64,000 nt of DNA from Frigoribacterium sp. PhB160 (lineage in GTDB: Bacteria; Actinomycetota; Actinomycetes; Actinomycetales; Microbacteriaceae). Position 1 is the stretch's first letter. Each line of letters begins with the position of its first letter. Shown in pieces: positions 45,537 to 54,761 of the stretch. The notes under the pieces were generated by a model, which searched no databases, was not told the DNA's origin, and worked only from the letters and a program-made list of their open reading frames with translations. A program made the position numbers and the translations under genes. The DNA lies in the NCBI RefSeq assembly GCF_003751785.1, contig NZ_RKIE01000001.1, positions 310,001 through 374,000 of the forward strand, read 5' to 3'.

Positions 45537-45989
45537 ATGACCGCCGACGAGCACGAGCGCTACGCGTTCCGGCTGCAGGTCGCGCCCGACCGCCTCGACG
45601 AGTACGCCCGGCGCCACGCCGAGGTCTGGCCCGAGATGCTGCAGGCCCTCCACGACAGCGGCTGGCACGGCTACTCGCTCTTCGCCGCCCCCGACGGCCT
45701 GCTCGTCGGCTACGTCGAGGCCGAGTCGCTCGCCGCGGCGCAGGCCGCCATGGCCGAGACCGACGTCAACGCCCGCTGGCAGGCGTCAATGGCCGAGTTC
45801 TTCACCTCGCTCGACGGCACGCCGCCCGACGAGGGCTTCGAGCTGCTGACCCAGGTCTTCAACCTCGAGACGCAGCTCGGGCTGCCGGGCGGCGGCCGCC
45901 GCGCCGCCCCCACCACGACCACCACGACCCGCTCGACACCGGCGTCGCCGACGACGTCCGACACCACGACCACGGAAGAGACCTCATGA
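45537..45989 (+). CDS. rhaM: L-rhamnose mutarotase with threonine-rich tail
   Basis: A 150-residue protein whose first 105 residues are a RhaM mutarotase (equilibrates alpha and beta L-rhamnose): FRLQVAPDRLDEYARRHAEV, VWPEMLQALHDSGWHGYSLF, GLLVGYVEAE and DVNARWQASMAEFF. The family is normally about 104 residues. The extra C-terminal portion passes through QVFNLETQLGLPGGGRR into a low-complexity run dominated by threonine (TTTTTTRSTPASPTTS). It overlaps rhaI by four bases, so the tail lies immediately before the coupled start. Confidence 0.88.
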   Translation: MTADEHERYAFRLQVAPDRLDEYARRHAEVWPEMLQALHDSGWHGYSLFAAPDGLLVGYVEAESLAAAQAAMAETDVNARWQASMAEFFTSLDGTPPDEGFELLTQVFNLETQLGLPGGGRRAAPTTTTTTRSTPASPTTSDTTTTEETS

Positions 45990-47149
45990 CCACCTTCGAG
46001 TCCATCGCCCCCACGCTCGAGCGGCAGGCCATCGAGCTGCCCAGCTGGGCCTTCGGCAACTCGGGCACCCGCTTCAAGGTCTTCGGCACGCCGGGCACGC
46101 CGCGCACCCCCGAGGAGAAGATCGCCGACGCCGCGACCGTGCACCGCTTCACCGGCCTCGCGCCGAGCGTCGCCCTGCACATCCCGTGGGACGAGGTCGA
46201 CGACTTCGGAGCCCTCCGCTCGCACGCCGCGGGCCTCGGCGTCGACCTCGGCACCGTCAACTCGAACACCTTCCAGGACGACGCCTACAAGTTCGGCAGC
46301 CTGGCCCACAGCGACGCGGCCGTCCGCCGCAAGGCGATCGACCACCACCTGCGCTGCCTCGAGATCATGCACGAGACGGGCTCGCGCGACCTCAAGATCT
46401 GGCTCGCCGACGGCACGAACTACCCCGGGCAGGACAGCCTCCGCCAGCGCCAGGACCACCTCGCCGAGTCGCTCGCCGAGATCTACGCGGGCCTCGGCGA
46501 CGAGCAGCGGCTCGTGCTCGAGTACAAGTTCTTCGAACCGGCGTTCTACCACACCGACGTGCCCGACTGGGGCACCAGCTACGCCCAGGTGAGCGCCCTC
46601 GGCGACCGCGCCCTCACCTGCCTCGACACCGGCCACCACGCACCCGGCACGAACATCGAGTTCATCGTCATGCAGCTGCTGCGGCTCGGCAAGCTCGGCT
46701 CGTTCGACTTCAACTCGCGCTTCTACGCCGACGACGACCTCATCGTCGGGGCGGCCGACCCGTTCCAGCTCTTCCGCATCCTGTTCGAGGTCGTCGACGG
46801 CGGCGGGCTCGACGAGGGCTCGCCGGTCCAGTTCATGCTCGACCAGTGCCACAACGTCGAGGACAAGATCCCCGGCCAGATCCGCAGCGTGCTCAACGTG
46901 CAGGAGATGACGGCGCGCGCCCTGCTCGTCGACCGTCCGGCGCTCGACGCGGCCCGCGCCTCCCACGACGTCCTCGGCGCCAACGCCGTGCTGATGGACG
47001 CCTTCTACACCGACGTCCGCCCGGCCCTGGCCGACTGGCGCGAGGGCCGCGGCCTGCCGCGCGACCCGATGGCGGCCTACCTCGCGAGCGGCACGCCGGA
47101 ACGCCTCGCCGCCGAGCGCGTCGGCGGCAAGCAGCTCAGCTGGACCTGA
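45986..47149 (+). CDS. rhaI: L-rhamnose isomerase, Pseudomonas stutzeri type
   Basis: A 387-residue TIM-barrel isomerase converting L-rhamnose to L-rhamnulose with divalent metal. Motifs: VALHIPWDEVDDF, GTVNSNTFQDDAYKFGSLAH, LKIWLADGTNYPGQDSLRQR, LEYKFFEPAFYHTDVPDWG (glutamate and aspartate ligands), CLDTGHHAPGTNIEF (aspartate-histidine) and FDFNSRFYADDDLIVGAADP. Four-base overlap with rhaM. Length and motifs match the RhaI rather than the E. coli RhaA group. Confidence 0.93.
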   Translation: MTTFESIAPTLERQAIELPSWAFGNSGTRFKVFGTPGTPRTPEEKIADAATVHRFTGLAPSVALHIPWDEVDDFGALRSHAAGLGVDLGTVNSNTFQDDAYKFGSLAHSDAAVRRKAIDHHLRCLEIMHETGSRDLKIWLADGTNYPGQDSLRQRQDHLAESLAEIYAGLGDEQRLVLEYKFFEPAFYHTDVPDWGTSYAQVSALGDRALTCLDTGHHAPGTNIEFIVMQLLRLGKLGSFDFNSRFYADDDLIVGAADPFQLFRILFEVVDGGGLDEGSPVQFMLDQCHNVEDKIPGQIRSVLNVQEMTARALLVDRPALDAARASHDVLGANAVLMDAFYTDVRPALADWREGRGLPRDPMAAYLASGTPERLAAERVGGKQLSWT

Positions 47150-47158
47150 GACGCGACG

Positions 47159-47181
47159 GGCGCGGCCGGCCGGCCCGCGCC
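47159..47181 (+). other. intercistronic hairpin rhaI-rhaEW
   Basis: GGCGCGG and CCGCGCC, seven pairs around a GC-only loop that can pair further, in the 80-base gap between the genes. Could set mRNA stability or relative expression. Confidence 0.4.
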
Positions 47182-47229
47182 TCCCCCGCACGACCTGACC
47201 CGACCCGACACGACACGAACGGACCTCCC

Positions 47230-49269
47230 GTGAGCAGCACGACCACCGCCGCCGACCTCGTCGCGCGCAGCAACCGCCTCGGCGCCGACCCGGCGAACAC
47301 CAACTACGCCGGCGGCAACACCTCGGCCAAGGGCACCGCGACCGACCCCGCCACGGGCGAGCCGGTCGAGCTGCTCTGGGTGAAGGGCAGCGGGGGAGAC
47401 CTCGGCACCCTCACCGAGGAGGGCCTCGCGGTGCTGCGGCTCGACCGGCTGCGAGGCCTCGCGGGCGTCTACCGCGGCGTCGAGCACGAGGACGAGATGG
47501 TCGCCGCCTTCGACTACGCCCTGCACGGCAAGGGGGGCGCGGCGCCGTCGATCGACACCGCGATGCACGGGCTCGTCGACGCGGCGCACGTCGACCACCT
47601 GCACCCCGACGCCGGCATCGCGATCGCGACGGCGGCCGACGGCGAGCGGCTGACGGCCGAGATCTTCGGCGGCGCGGTCGTCTGGGTGCCGTGGCGCCGA
47701 CCCGGCTGGCAGCTGGGCCTCGACATCGCCGCGATCGCGGCCGAGCACCCGGAGGCGCGGGGCACGATCCTGGGCGGGCACGGCATCACCGCGTGGGGCG
47801 ACACGAGCGAGGAGGCGGAGCGCAACTCCCTCTGGATCATCGAGACCGCGCAGGCGTACCTCGACGAGCACTCCCGCCCGGAGCCGTTCGGCCCGCCGCT
47901 GGCCGGCCACGCCGCCCTGCCCGTCGAGGAGCGCCGGGCCAAGGCCGCGGCCCTCGCCCCGGTGATCCGCGGCATCGCGTCGCGCGACCGGCCGCAGGTC
48001 GGGCACTTCACCGACAGCGACGTCGTGCTCGACTTCCTCGCCGCCACCGAGCACCCGCGGCTCGCCGCGCTCGGCACGAGCTGCCCCGACCACTTCCTCC
48101 GCACGAAGGTGCGGCCGCTGGTGCTCGACCTGCCGGCCGACGCGAGCGTCGAGGAGGCCGTCGCGCGCCTCCGCGAGCTGCACGAGCAGTACCGCCTCGA
48201 CTACCAGGCCTACTACGACCGCCACGCGACCTCCGAGAGCCCCGCCATCCGCGGGGCCGACCCGCTGATCGTGCTCGTGCCGGGCGTCGGCATGTTCTCG
48301 TACGGCAAGGACGCGCAGACCGCCCGGGTCGCCGGCGAGTTCTACGTCAACGCGATCGCCGTGATGCGCGGCGCCGAGGGCGTCTCGAGCTACGCGCCGA
48401 TCGACGAGGCCGAGAAGTTCCGCATCGAGTACTGGGCCCTGGAGGAGGCGAAGCTGCGGCGGATGCCCGCGCCGAAGCCGCTCGCCACCCGCGTCGCGCT
48501 CGTCACGGGCGCTGCGTCGGGCATCGGCAAGGCCATCGCGACGCGCCTCGCGGCCGAGGGGGCCTGCGTCGTGATCGCCGACCTCGACCTCGCGAAGGCA
48601 GAGGCCGCGGCGGCCGAGATCGGCGGGCCCGACGTGGCCCGCGGCGTCGCGGCCGACGTCAGCGACGAGGCGGCCGTGAAGGCGGCGATCGCCGAGGTGC
48701 TGCTCGCGTTCGGCGGGCTCGACCTCGTCGTCAACAACGCGGGCCTCAGCCTGTCGAAGTCGCTCTTCGACACGACCGAGGCCGACTGGGACCTGCAGCA
48801 CGACGTCATGGCGAAGGGCTCGTTCCTCGTCGCGAAGAACGCCGCGCGCGTGCTCGTCGACCAGGGCCTCGGCGGCGACATCGTCTACATCTCGTCGAAG
48901 AACTCGGTCTTCGCCGGCCCGAACAACATCGCGTACAGCGCCACCAAGGCCGACCAGGCCCACCAGGTTCGACTGCTCGCGGCGGAGCTCGGCGAGCACG
49001 GCATCCGCGTCAACGGCATCAACCCCGACGGCGTCGTGCGCGGCTCGGGCATCTTCGCGAGCGGCTGGGGCGCCAACCGCGCCGCGACCTACGGCGTCGA
49101 CGAGAAAGACCTCGGGGCCTTCTACGCCCAGCGCACCATCCTCAAGCGCGAGGTCGTGCCCGAGAACGTGGCCGCCGCCGTGTACGCCATCTGCACGAGC
49201 GACTTCTCGCACACGACCGGCCTGCACGTGCCGGTCGACGCGGGGGTCGCCGCGGCCTTCCTCCGATGA
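47230..49269 (+). CDS. rhaEW: bifunctional rhamnulose-1-phosphate aldolase / lactaldehyde dehydrogenase
   Basis: A 679-residue fusion. The N-terminal class II aldolase/adducin domain (about 1-410) has NTNYAGGNTSAKG (phosphate site), LWVKGSGGDLGTL, DHLHPDAGIAIATAADGE (zinc histidines) and GGHGITAWGD. The C-terminal short-chain dehydrogenase (about 420-679) has TGAASGIGKAIA (NAD site), VNNAG and YSATKADQ (Tyr-Lys). It splits rhamnulose-1-phosphate into dihydroxyacetone phosphate and L-lactaldehyde and oxidises or reduces the latter. GTG 47230 is chosen as the first start after the rhaI stop with a partial GGACCT site. Confidence 0.92.
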   Translation: MSSTTTAADLVARSNRLGADPANTNYAGGNTSAKGTATDPATGEPVELLWVKGSGGDLGTLTEEGLAVLRLDRLRGLAGVYRGVEHEDEMVAAFDYALHGKGGAAPSIDTAMHGLVDAAHVDHLHPDAGIAIATAADGERLTAEIFGGAVVWVPWRRPGWQLGLDIAAIAAEHPEARGTILGGHGITAWGDTSEEAERNSLWIIETAQAYLDEHSRPEPFGPPLAGHAALPVEERRAKAAALAPVIRGIASRDRPQVGHFTDSDVVLDFLAATEHPRLAALGTSCPDHFLRTKVRPLVLDLPADASVEEAVARLRELHEQYRLDYQAYYDRHATSESPAIRGADPLIVLVPGVGMFSYGKDAQTARVAGEFYVNAIAVMRGAEGVSSYAPIDEAEKFRIEYWALEEAKLRRMPAPKPLATRVALVTGAASGIGKAIATRLAAEGACVVIADLDLAKAEAAAAEIGGPDVARGVAADVSDEAAVKAAIAEVLLAFGGLDLVVNNAGLSLSKSLFDTTEADWDLQHDVMAKGSFLVAKNAARVLVDQGLGGDIVYISSKNSVFAGPNNIAYSATKADQAHQVRLLAAELGEHGIRVNGINPDGVVRGSGIFASGWGANRAATYGVDEKDLGAFYAQRTILKREVVPENVAAAVYAICTSDFSHTTGLHVPVDAGVAAAFLR

Positions 49270-50795
49270 CGCCGACCCGGCCGCTCGCGGGCGGCGTCGT
49301 CGCCGCGGTCGACCTCGGCGCGACGAGCGGGCGCGTCGTGCTCGGCCACGTCGACCGCGACGGCGTCCGGCTGCAGCACGTCGCCCGCTTCGCGAACGAG
49401 CCGGTGACGCTGCCCGAGGGGCGGTCCGCCGACCAGGGCACGAGCGCCGGAGGCGCGGACCGGGTCGGCCTGCACTGGGACGTCACGGGGCTCTGGCGGT
49501 CGGTCGTCGCGGGGCTCGCGCTGGCGCTCCGTGACGAGCCCGCCACGGCCTCCGTCGGCGTCGACTCGTGGGCGGTCGACTACGGCCTCCTCCGCGACGG
49601 ACGCCTGCTCGGCGCCCCGTACCACTACCGCGACGAGCGGTCGGCGGCCGGCGTCGAGGCCGTGCACGCCGTCGTGCCGCCCACGGAGCTCTTCGCCCGC
49701 ACGGGCCTGCAGCACCTGCCGTTCAACACGGTCTTCCAGCTCGCGGCCGACCGCGCCGCCGGGGTGCTCGAGCCCGCCGACCGGGCCCTGCTCGTGCCCG
49801 ACCTCGTCTCGTGGTGGCTCACCGGCACGGCCGTCACCGAGCGCACGAACGCCTCGACGACGGGGCTGCTCTCGCCCTTGACGGGGGAGTGGGACGACGA
49901 GCTGTCGGGCCGCCTCGGCCTCGCGCCCGACCTGTTCGCGCCCCTCGTCGACCCGGGCGCCTCCCTCGGGGCGCTGCTGCCGTCGGTCGCCGCGGCGATC
50001 GGGGCGCCGGCCTCCCTCGGCGTCACGGCCGTCGGCTCGCACGACACCGCCTCCGCCGTCGTCGCCGTGCCGCTCGCGGGCGACGACGCCGCCTACGTCT
50101 CGAGCGGCACGTGGTCGCTCGTCGGCCTCGAGCTGCCGTCGCCCCTCCTCGGCGACGAGGTGCGGGCCGCCGGCTTCACGAACGAGGGCGGCGTCGACGG
50201 CCGCGTGCGCTTCCTCAAGAACGTCTCGGGCCTCTGGCTGCTGAGCGAGTCGATGCGCGCCTGGAGCCGCTCGGGCACCTCGTCCGCCGAGCGCAGCAGC
50301 GACCTCGCCGCCCTCCTCGCCGAGGCGGCCGCCGTCGGCCGGTCCGTCCCGGTCTTCGACGCCACCGACGCCCGCTTCACGCCGCCCGGCGACATGCCCG
50401 CGCGCATCGAGGCGTGGTGCGTCGAGCACGACGTCGCGCCCCCGCGCGGGCGGGCCGAGACGGTGCGGAGCATCCTCGAGTCGCTCGCCGCGGCCTACGC
50501 CGCGACCCTCCGCGACGCCGAGCGTCTCTCCGGCCGCACGGTCCGCACCGTGCACGTCGTCGGGGGCGGCTCGCAGAACGAGCTGCTCTGCCAGCTGACC
50601 GCCGACCGCACCGGCTGCACCGTGCTGGCCGGCCCCGTCGAGGCGACCGCCCTCGGCAACGTGCTCGTCCAGGCCCGCGCCGCCGGGCTCGTGCGCGGGA
50701 GCCTCGAGTCCTTGCGCGCCCTGGTGCGCCGCAGCTCCTCACCCGTCCGGTACGAGCCGCGGACCACCGCGGCCGCCACTTCGCAGAAAGGCTGA
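49266..50795 (+). CDS. rhaB: rhamnulokinase
   Basis: A 509-residue FGGY-family sugar kinase that phosphorylates L-rhamnulose at C1 with [23 protein letters not shown] is the N-terminal phosphate loop, [20 protein letters not shown] contains the catalytic aspartate region, [13 protein letters not shown] is typical of RhaB, and [20 protein letters not shown] is the C-terminal ATP-binding signature. Four-base overlap with rhaEW. A linker [14 protein letters not shown] is longer than usual. Confidence 0.93.
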   Translation: MTPTRPLAGGVVAAVDLGATSGRVVLGHVDRDGVRLQHVARFANEPVTLPEGRSADQGTSAGGADRVGLHWDVTGLWRSVVAGLALALRDEPATASVGVDSWAVDYGLLRDGRLLGAPYHYRDERSAAGVEAVHAVVPPTELFARTGLQHLPFNTVFQLAADRAAGVLEPADRALLVPDLVSWWLTGTAVTERTNASTTGLLSPLTGEWDDELSGRLGLAPDLFAPLVDPGASLGALLPSVAAAIGAPASLGVTAVGSHDTASAVVAVPLAGDDAAYVSSGTWSLVGLELPSPLLGDEVRAAGFTNEGGVDGRVRFLKNVSGLWLLSESMRAWSRSGTSSAERSSDLAALLAEAAAVGRSVPVFDATDARFTPPGDMPARIEAWCVEHDVAPPRGRAETVRSILESLAAAYAATLRDAERLSGRTVRTVHVVGGGSQNELLCQLTADRTGCTVLAGPVEATALGNVLVQARAAGLVRGSLESLRALVRRSSSPVRYEPRTTAAATSQKG

Positions 50796-50799
50796 GACC

Positions 50800-52038
50800 G
50801 TGGTCCAGCGTCAGTTCCCCAAGCCCGTCGAGCTGCTCGAGTACCTGAGCTTCAAGAAACCCGAGCTCGACGGGCGCAAGCGCCGCCTCGAGGCCGCCCT
50901 CACCATCGAGGACCTGCGGGCGATCGCGAAGCGCCGCACGCCGAAGGCCGCCTTCGACTACACGGACGGCAGCGCGGAGGCGGAGATCTCGATCACGCGG
51001 GCCCGGCAGGCGTTCGAGGACGTGGAGTTCCACCCCGAGGTGCTGCGGGACGTGGCCGAGATCGACACGACGGCGACGGTGTTCGGGGCGCCGTCGGCGA
51101 TGCCGTTCGCGATCGCACCGACGGGCTTCACCCGACTCATGCAGACCGAGGGCGAGACGGCCGGTGCGTCGGCTGCGGCGGCAGCGGGCATCCCGTTCAC
51201 CCTGTCGACGCTGGGGACGACGTCCATCGAGGACGTGAAGGCGGCGAACCCGCACGGTCGCAACTGGTTCCAGCTCTACGTCATGCGTCAGCGCGACATC
51301 TCGTACGGGCTCGTGGAGCGGGCTGCGACTGCCGGGTACGAGACCCTCTTCTTCACGGTGGACACACCTGTCGCGGGGGCGCGCCTCCGCGACAAGCGGA
51401 ACGGGTTCTCGATCCCGCCCCAGCTGACGCTGGGGACGGTGCTCGACGCGTTGCCGCGACCGTGGTGGTGGTACGACTTCCTCACGACGAACAAGCTGGA
51501 GTTCGCGTCGTTGAGCGCCACCGGCGGGACGGTCGGCGATCTGCTCGACCTGGCGATGGACCCCACGATCAGCTTCGACGACCTGCGGATCATCCGCGAG
51601 ATGTGGCCGGGAAAGCTGGCGGTGAAGGGCGTGCAGAGCATCGACGACGCGAAGAAGTTCGTCGACGCGGGAGTCGACGGCATCGTGCTGTCCAACCACG
51701 GCGGGCGGCAGCTCGACCGGGCGCCGATCCCCTTCCACCTCCTGCCGGAGGTGGTGCGCGAGGTGGGCGCAGACACGGACGTGCTCGTCGACACCGGCAT
51801 CATGAACGGCGCCGACATCGTCGCGTCCGTCGCGCTCGGGGCCAAGACGACCCTGATCGGGCGGGCCTACCTCTACGGGCTCATGGCCGGAGGGCGGCAG
51901 GGCGTCGACCGCACGATCCAGATCCTCTCGGACCAGGTCGTCCGGACGATGAAGCTGCTCGGGGCGCACTCCTTGGAAGAGCTCGAGCCGCGGCACGTGA
52001 CCCAGCTCGAGAGGCTCGTGCCGCGGGCGCGGGGCTAG
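50800..52038 (+). CDS. lldD: FMN-dependent L-lactate dehydrogenase (LldD-type)
   Basis: A 412-residue alpha-hydroxy-acid dehydrogenase with an FMN-binding TIM barrel. [20 protein letters not shown] opens the domain, then [45 protein letters not shown] (lysine), and [14 protein letters not shown] with the catalytic histidine and substrate-binding arginine; [15 protein letters not shown] closes the flavin site. GTG 50800 with AAAGG. Only four bases separate it from rhaB, so it is the last gene of the rhamnose operon: it can oxidise the L-lactate made from lactaldehyde to pyruvate, feeding electrons to quinone. Confidence 0.9.
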   Translation: MVQRQFPKPVELLEYLSFKKPELDGRKRRLEAALTIEDLRAIAKRRTPKAAFDYTDGSAEAEISITRARQAFEDVEFHPEVLRDVAEIDTTATVFGAPSAMPFAIAPTGFTRLMQTEGETAGASAAAAAGIPFTLSTLGTTSIEDVKAANPHGRNWFQLYVMRQRDISYGLVERAATAGYETLFFTVDTPVAGARLRDKRNGFSIPPQLTLGTVLDALPRPWWWYDFLTTNKLEFASLSATGGTVGDLLDLAMDPTISFDDLRIIREMWPGKLAVKGVQSIDDAKKFVDAGVDGIVLSNHGGRQLDRAPIPFHLLPEVVREVGADTDVLVDTGIMNGADIVASVALGAKTTLIGRAYLYGLMAGGRQGVDRTIQILSDQVVRTMKLLGAHSLEELEPRHVTQLERLVPRARG

Positions 52039-52043
52039 GGCGC

Positions 52044-52100
52044 GCCTCCGCCTCCGCCTCCGCCTCCGCCTCCTCCTCCTCCTCCTCCTCCTCCGCCTCC
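52044..52100 (+). repeat. GCCTCC/TCC simple-sequence repeat
   Basis: Five GCCTCC units, seven TCC units and a further GCCTCC, starting six bases after the lldD stop. A homopyrimidine-rich tract on this strand. It lies in the 273-base gap before the inositol transporter. Confidence 0.85.
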
Positions 52101-52209
52101 GCACCCTCTTTCTCCGGGCCGGTGTCGTCGACCATCTCGTCGACGGCACCGGCCTCGGTCGTGCCCGGGTTGACTGGGGTGCTGCTGCCCCCGTCGTCGT
52201 CATGATGCA

Positions 52210-52238
52210 TTGACAGGACATGAGCACATGGCTAGTCT
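52210..52238 (+). promoter_or_regulatory. inositol operon promoter
   Basis: TTGACA (52210-52215), 17-base spacer, TAGTCT (52233-52238). The spacer contains CATG-AGCA-CATG, possibly a regulator half-site pair. The predicted transcript starts near 52245, so the ATG at 52210 cannot be the gene start. Confidence 0.7.
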
Positions 52239-52311
52239 CGGCACATCGCCCGAGTCGGGGGCGACGGTCCGGCCCCCGCTGGCCGGAGCAGCCACAACCA
52301 ACGGAGGAATC

Positions 52312-53760
52312 GTGGTCACGAACGCACCCGGGAGCAGCCCTCGCACGGCACTCCCCGCCCTGGTCTCAGGGCCCCACACGAAGCGGCTCGGCACGGTCGC
52401 CGTCATCGCGACCTTCGGCGGGCTCCTCTTCGGCTACGACACCGGCGTCATCAACGGTGCCCTCGACTCGATGGAGGAGAGCCTCGGCCTCACTCCTGCC
52501 AGCGAGGGGATCATGGTCTCGGCGATCCTCATCGGCGCCGCGGTCGGAGCCTTCTTCATCGGCCGCATCTCGGACGCGTTCGGCCGCAAGCCCACGATCA
52601 ACACCCTCGCGATCCTCTTCTTCTTCGCCGCGGTGGCCTGCGTGCTCGCCCCGACGTGGGAGTTCTTGACGGGGGCGCGGTTCTTCCTCGGCATCGCCGT
52701 CGGCGGAGCGTCGGTCACCGTCCCGGTGTTCCTCGCCGAGCTGGCGCCGACCGAGCAGCGTGGCGGGCTCGTCAGCCGCAACGAGCTCATGATCGTCTCC
52801 GGTCAGCTCGCGGCGTTCACCATCAACGCCGTCATCGGCAGTGTCTGGGGCGAGCACGACAACGTGTGGCGCTACATGCTCTCCGTCGCCGTCCTGCCGG
52901 CCATCGCACTCTTCATCGGCATGTTCCGGGTCCCCGAGAGCCCTCGGTGGCTCATCGCCAAGGGCCGTGACGACGAGGCCCTCGCCGTGCTGAAGCAGAT
53001 CCGTGCCGACGACCGGGCGATCGCCGAGATGGCGGAGGTCCGCCTGCTCGCCGAAGAGGAGAAAGAGGCCAAGAGCGCCCGCCTCGCCGACCTCGTGGCC
53101 GAGCCCTGGCTGCGCAAGATCCTCTTCATCGGGATCGGGCTGGCCGTCGCCCAGCAGCTGACCGGCATCAACTCGATCATGTACTACGGCACCCAGGTGC
53201 TGCAGCAGTCCGGCTTCTCCCAGAGCGGCGCACTGATCGCCAACGTCGGGGCGGGCGTCATCGCCGTCGTCGCGATGCTCGTCGCCCTGCGCGTGATCAA
53301 CAAGGTCGGCCGACGCAACATGCTCATGTTCGGCTTCGCCGGCGTGACCGTCTTCCACCTGCTCATCGGACTCTCGTCGCTGCTCATCCCCGAGGGCCTC
53401 GGCCGGGCGATCGTCGTGCTGGTCTTCGTCATCTGCTTCGTGGGCACGATGCAGGGCACCATCGGCCCGCTGGTCTGGCTGATGCTCTCCGAGATCTTCC
53501 CGCTCAAGCTGCGCGGCGTCGGCATGGGCGTCACCGTCCTCATCCTGTGGCTCACGAACTTCGCCGTGAGCCTGCTCTTCCCGATCCTCGTGGCCGGCAT
53601 CGGCATCTCGACGACGTTCTTCATCTTCGCGGTGCTGAACGCCGCGTCGCTGGTCTTCGCCGCGACCCGGGTGCCCGAGACGAACGGACGATCGCTCGAG
53701 CAGCTGGAGGAAGACTTCAGCACCGGCGCCATCTACACCGTCCAGGCAGGCAAGAAGTGA
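52312..53760 (+). CDS. iolT: myo-inositol MFS transporter (IolT type)
   Basis: A 482-residue sugar porter with 12 helices. Motifs: GGLLFGYDTGVINGAL in helix 1, GRISDAFGRKP (motif A), RFFLGIAVGGASVTVPVFLA, PESPRWL after helix 6, QQLTGINSIMYYG in helix 7 and PETNGRSLEQLEEDF at the end. I start at GTG 52312: GGAGG lies four bases upstream and the promoter at 52210-52238 excludes earlier starts. Its position at the head of the iol genes gives the substrate; proton symport is expected. Confidence 0.9.
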   Translation: MVTNAPGSSPRTALPALVSGPHTKRLGTVAVIATFGGLLFGYDTGVINGALDSMEESLGLTPASEGIMVSAILIGAAVGAFFIGRISDAFGRKPTINTLAILFFFAAVACVLAPTWEFLTGARFFLGIAVGGASVTVPVFLAELAPTEQRGGLVSRNELMIVSGQLAAFTINAVIGSVWGEHDNVWRYMLSVAVLPAIALFIGMFRVPESPRWLIAKGRDDEALAVLKQIRADDRAIAEMAEVRLLAEEEKEAKSARLADLVAEPWLRKILFIGIGLAVAQQLTGINSIMYYGTQVLQQSGFSQSGALIANVGAGVIAVVAMLVALRVINKVGRRNMLMFGFAGVTVFHLLIGLSSLLIPEGLGRAIVVLVFVICFVGTMQGTIGPLVWLMLSEIFPLKLRGVGMGVTVLILWLTNFAVSLLFPILVAGIGISTTFFIFAVLNAASLVFAATRVPETNGRSLEQLEEDFSTGAIYTVQAGKK

Positions 53761-53786
53761 CGAGCCCCGGAGAGGACCACCCCGCC

Positions 53787-54761
53787 ATGACTCCCGACGA
53801 CACCGCGACCACGACCCCCTACGACGTCCTCACCGTCGGCCGGGTCGGCGTCGACATCTACCCGCAGCAGGCCGGCGTGCCGCTCGAGCAGGTCGAGACC
53901 TTCAGCAAGTCGGTCGGCGGCAGCGCGACGAACGTCGCCATCGCCGCCGCCCGCCACGGCCGCTGCTCGGCCGTGCTCACCCGCACCGGCGACGACCCCT
54001 TCGGCCGGTACGTCGTGCAGGAGCTCGATCGGCTCGGCGTCTCCACCCGCCTCATCTCGACCGTCGACGGACTCAGCACGCCCGTCACGTTCTGCGAGAT
54101 CTTCCCGCCCGACGACTTCCCGCTGTACTTCTACCGCAAGCCCAAGGCGCCCGACCTCATGATCACCGCGGCGCAGCTCGACCTCGCCGCGATCGCGCAG
54201 GCCGGCGTGTTCTGGGCGACCGTCACCGGCCTCAGCGAGGAGCCCAGCCGCCAGGCCCACCACGTCGCCTGGCAGGCCCGGGCCCGCCGACCGCTGACGA
54301 TCCTCGACCTCGACTACCGCCCCATGTTCTGGAGCAGCCCCGAGGTCGCGCACCGCGAGGTCGCCCGCGCCCTCGAGCACGTCACGGTCGCCGTCGGCAA
54401 CCGGGAGGAGTGCGAGGTCGCCGTCGGCGAGACCGAGCCCGACCGGGCCGCCGACGCCCTGCTCGAGCGCGGCGTCGAGCTCGCGATCGTGAAGCAGGGC
54501 CCCAAGGGCGTGCTCGCCAAGACCCGCGACGAGCGCGTCGAGGTGCCCGCCCACCTCGTCGAGGTCATCAACGGCCTCGGCTCCGGCGACGGCTTCGGCG
54601 GCGCGCTCTGCCACGGCCTGCTCGAGGGCTGGTCGCTCGACCGCACCCTCCGCTTCGCCAACGCGGCCGGCGGCATCGTCGCCACCCGCTTCGAGTGCTC
54701 CACCGCCATGCCGACGACCATCGAGGTCGAGGCCGTCCTGAAGGAGGCGCTCCATGCCTGA
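53787..54761 (+). CDS. iolC: 5-dehydro-2-deoxygluconokinase
   Basis: A 324-residue PfkB-family kinase phosphorylating 5-dehydro-2-deoxygluconate. N-terminal DVLTVGRVGVDIYPQQAGVP and SKSVGGSATNVAIAAARHG (GG hinge), FFYRKPKAPDLMI lid, VKQGPKGVLAK, and the PfkB signature with the catalytic base in VINGLGSGDGFGGALCHGLL (here GLGSGD; family GAGD). Starts 26 bases after iolT and overlaps the next gene by eight bases. Confidence 0.9.
   Translation: MTPDDTATTTPYDVLTVGRVGVDIYPQQAGVPLEQVETFSKSVGGSATNVAIAAARHGRCSAVLTRTGDDPFGRYVVQELDRLGVSTRLISTVDGLSTPVTFCEIFPPDDFPLYFYRKPKAPDLMITAAQLDLAAIAQAGVFWATVTGLSEEPSRQAHHVAWQARARRPLTILDLDYRPMFWSSPEVAHREVARALEHVTVAVGNREECEVAVGETEPDRAADALLERGVELAIVKQGPKGVLAKTRDERVEVPAHLVEVINGLGSGDGFGGALCHGLLEGWSLDRTLRFANAAGGIVATRFECSTAMPTTIEVEAVLKEALHA

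Noticed and set aside
52210-52311. Earlier in-frame ATG starts for the inositol transporter.
   Set aside because: They fall within the promoter or before the predicted transcription start; GTG 52312 has an optimal ribosome binding site.
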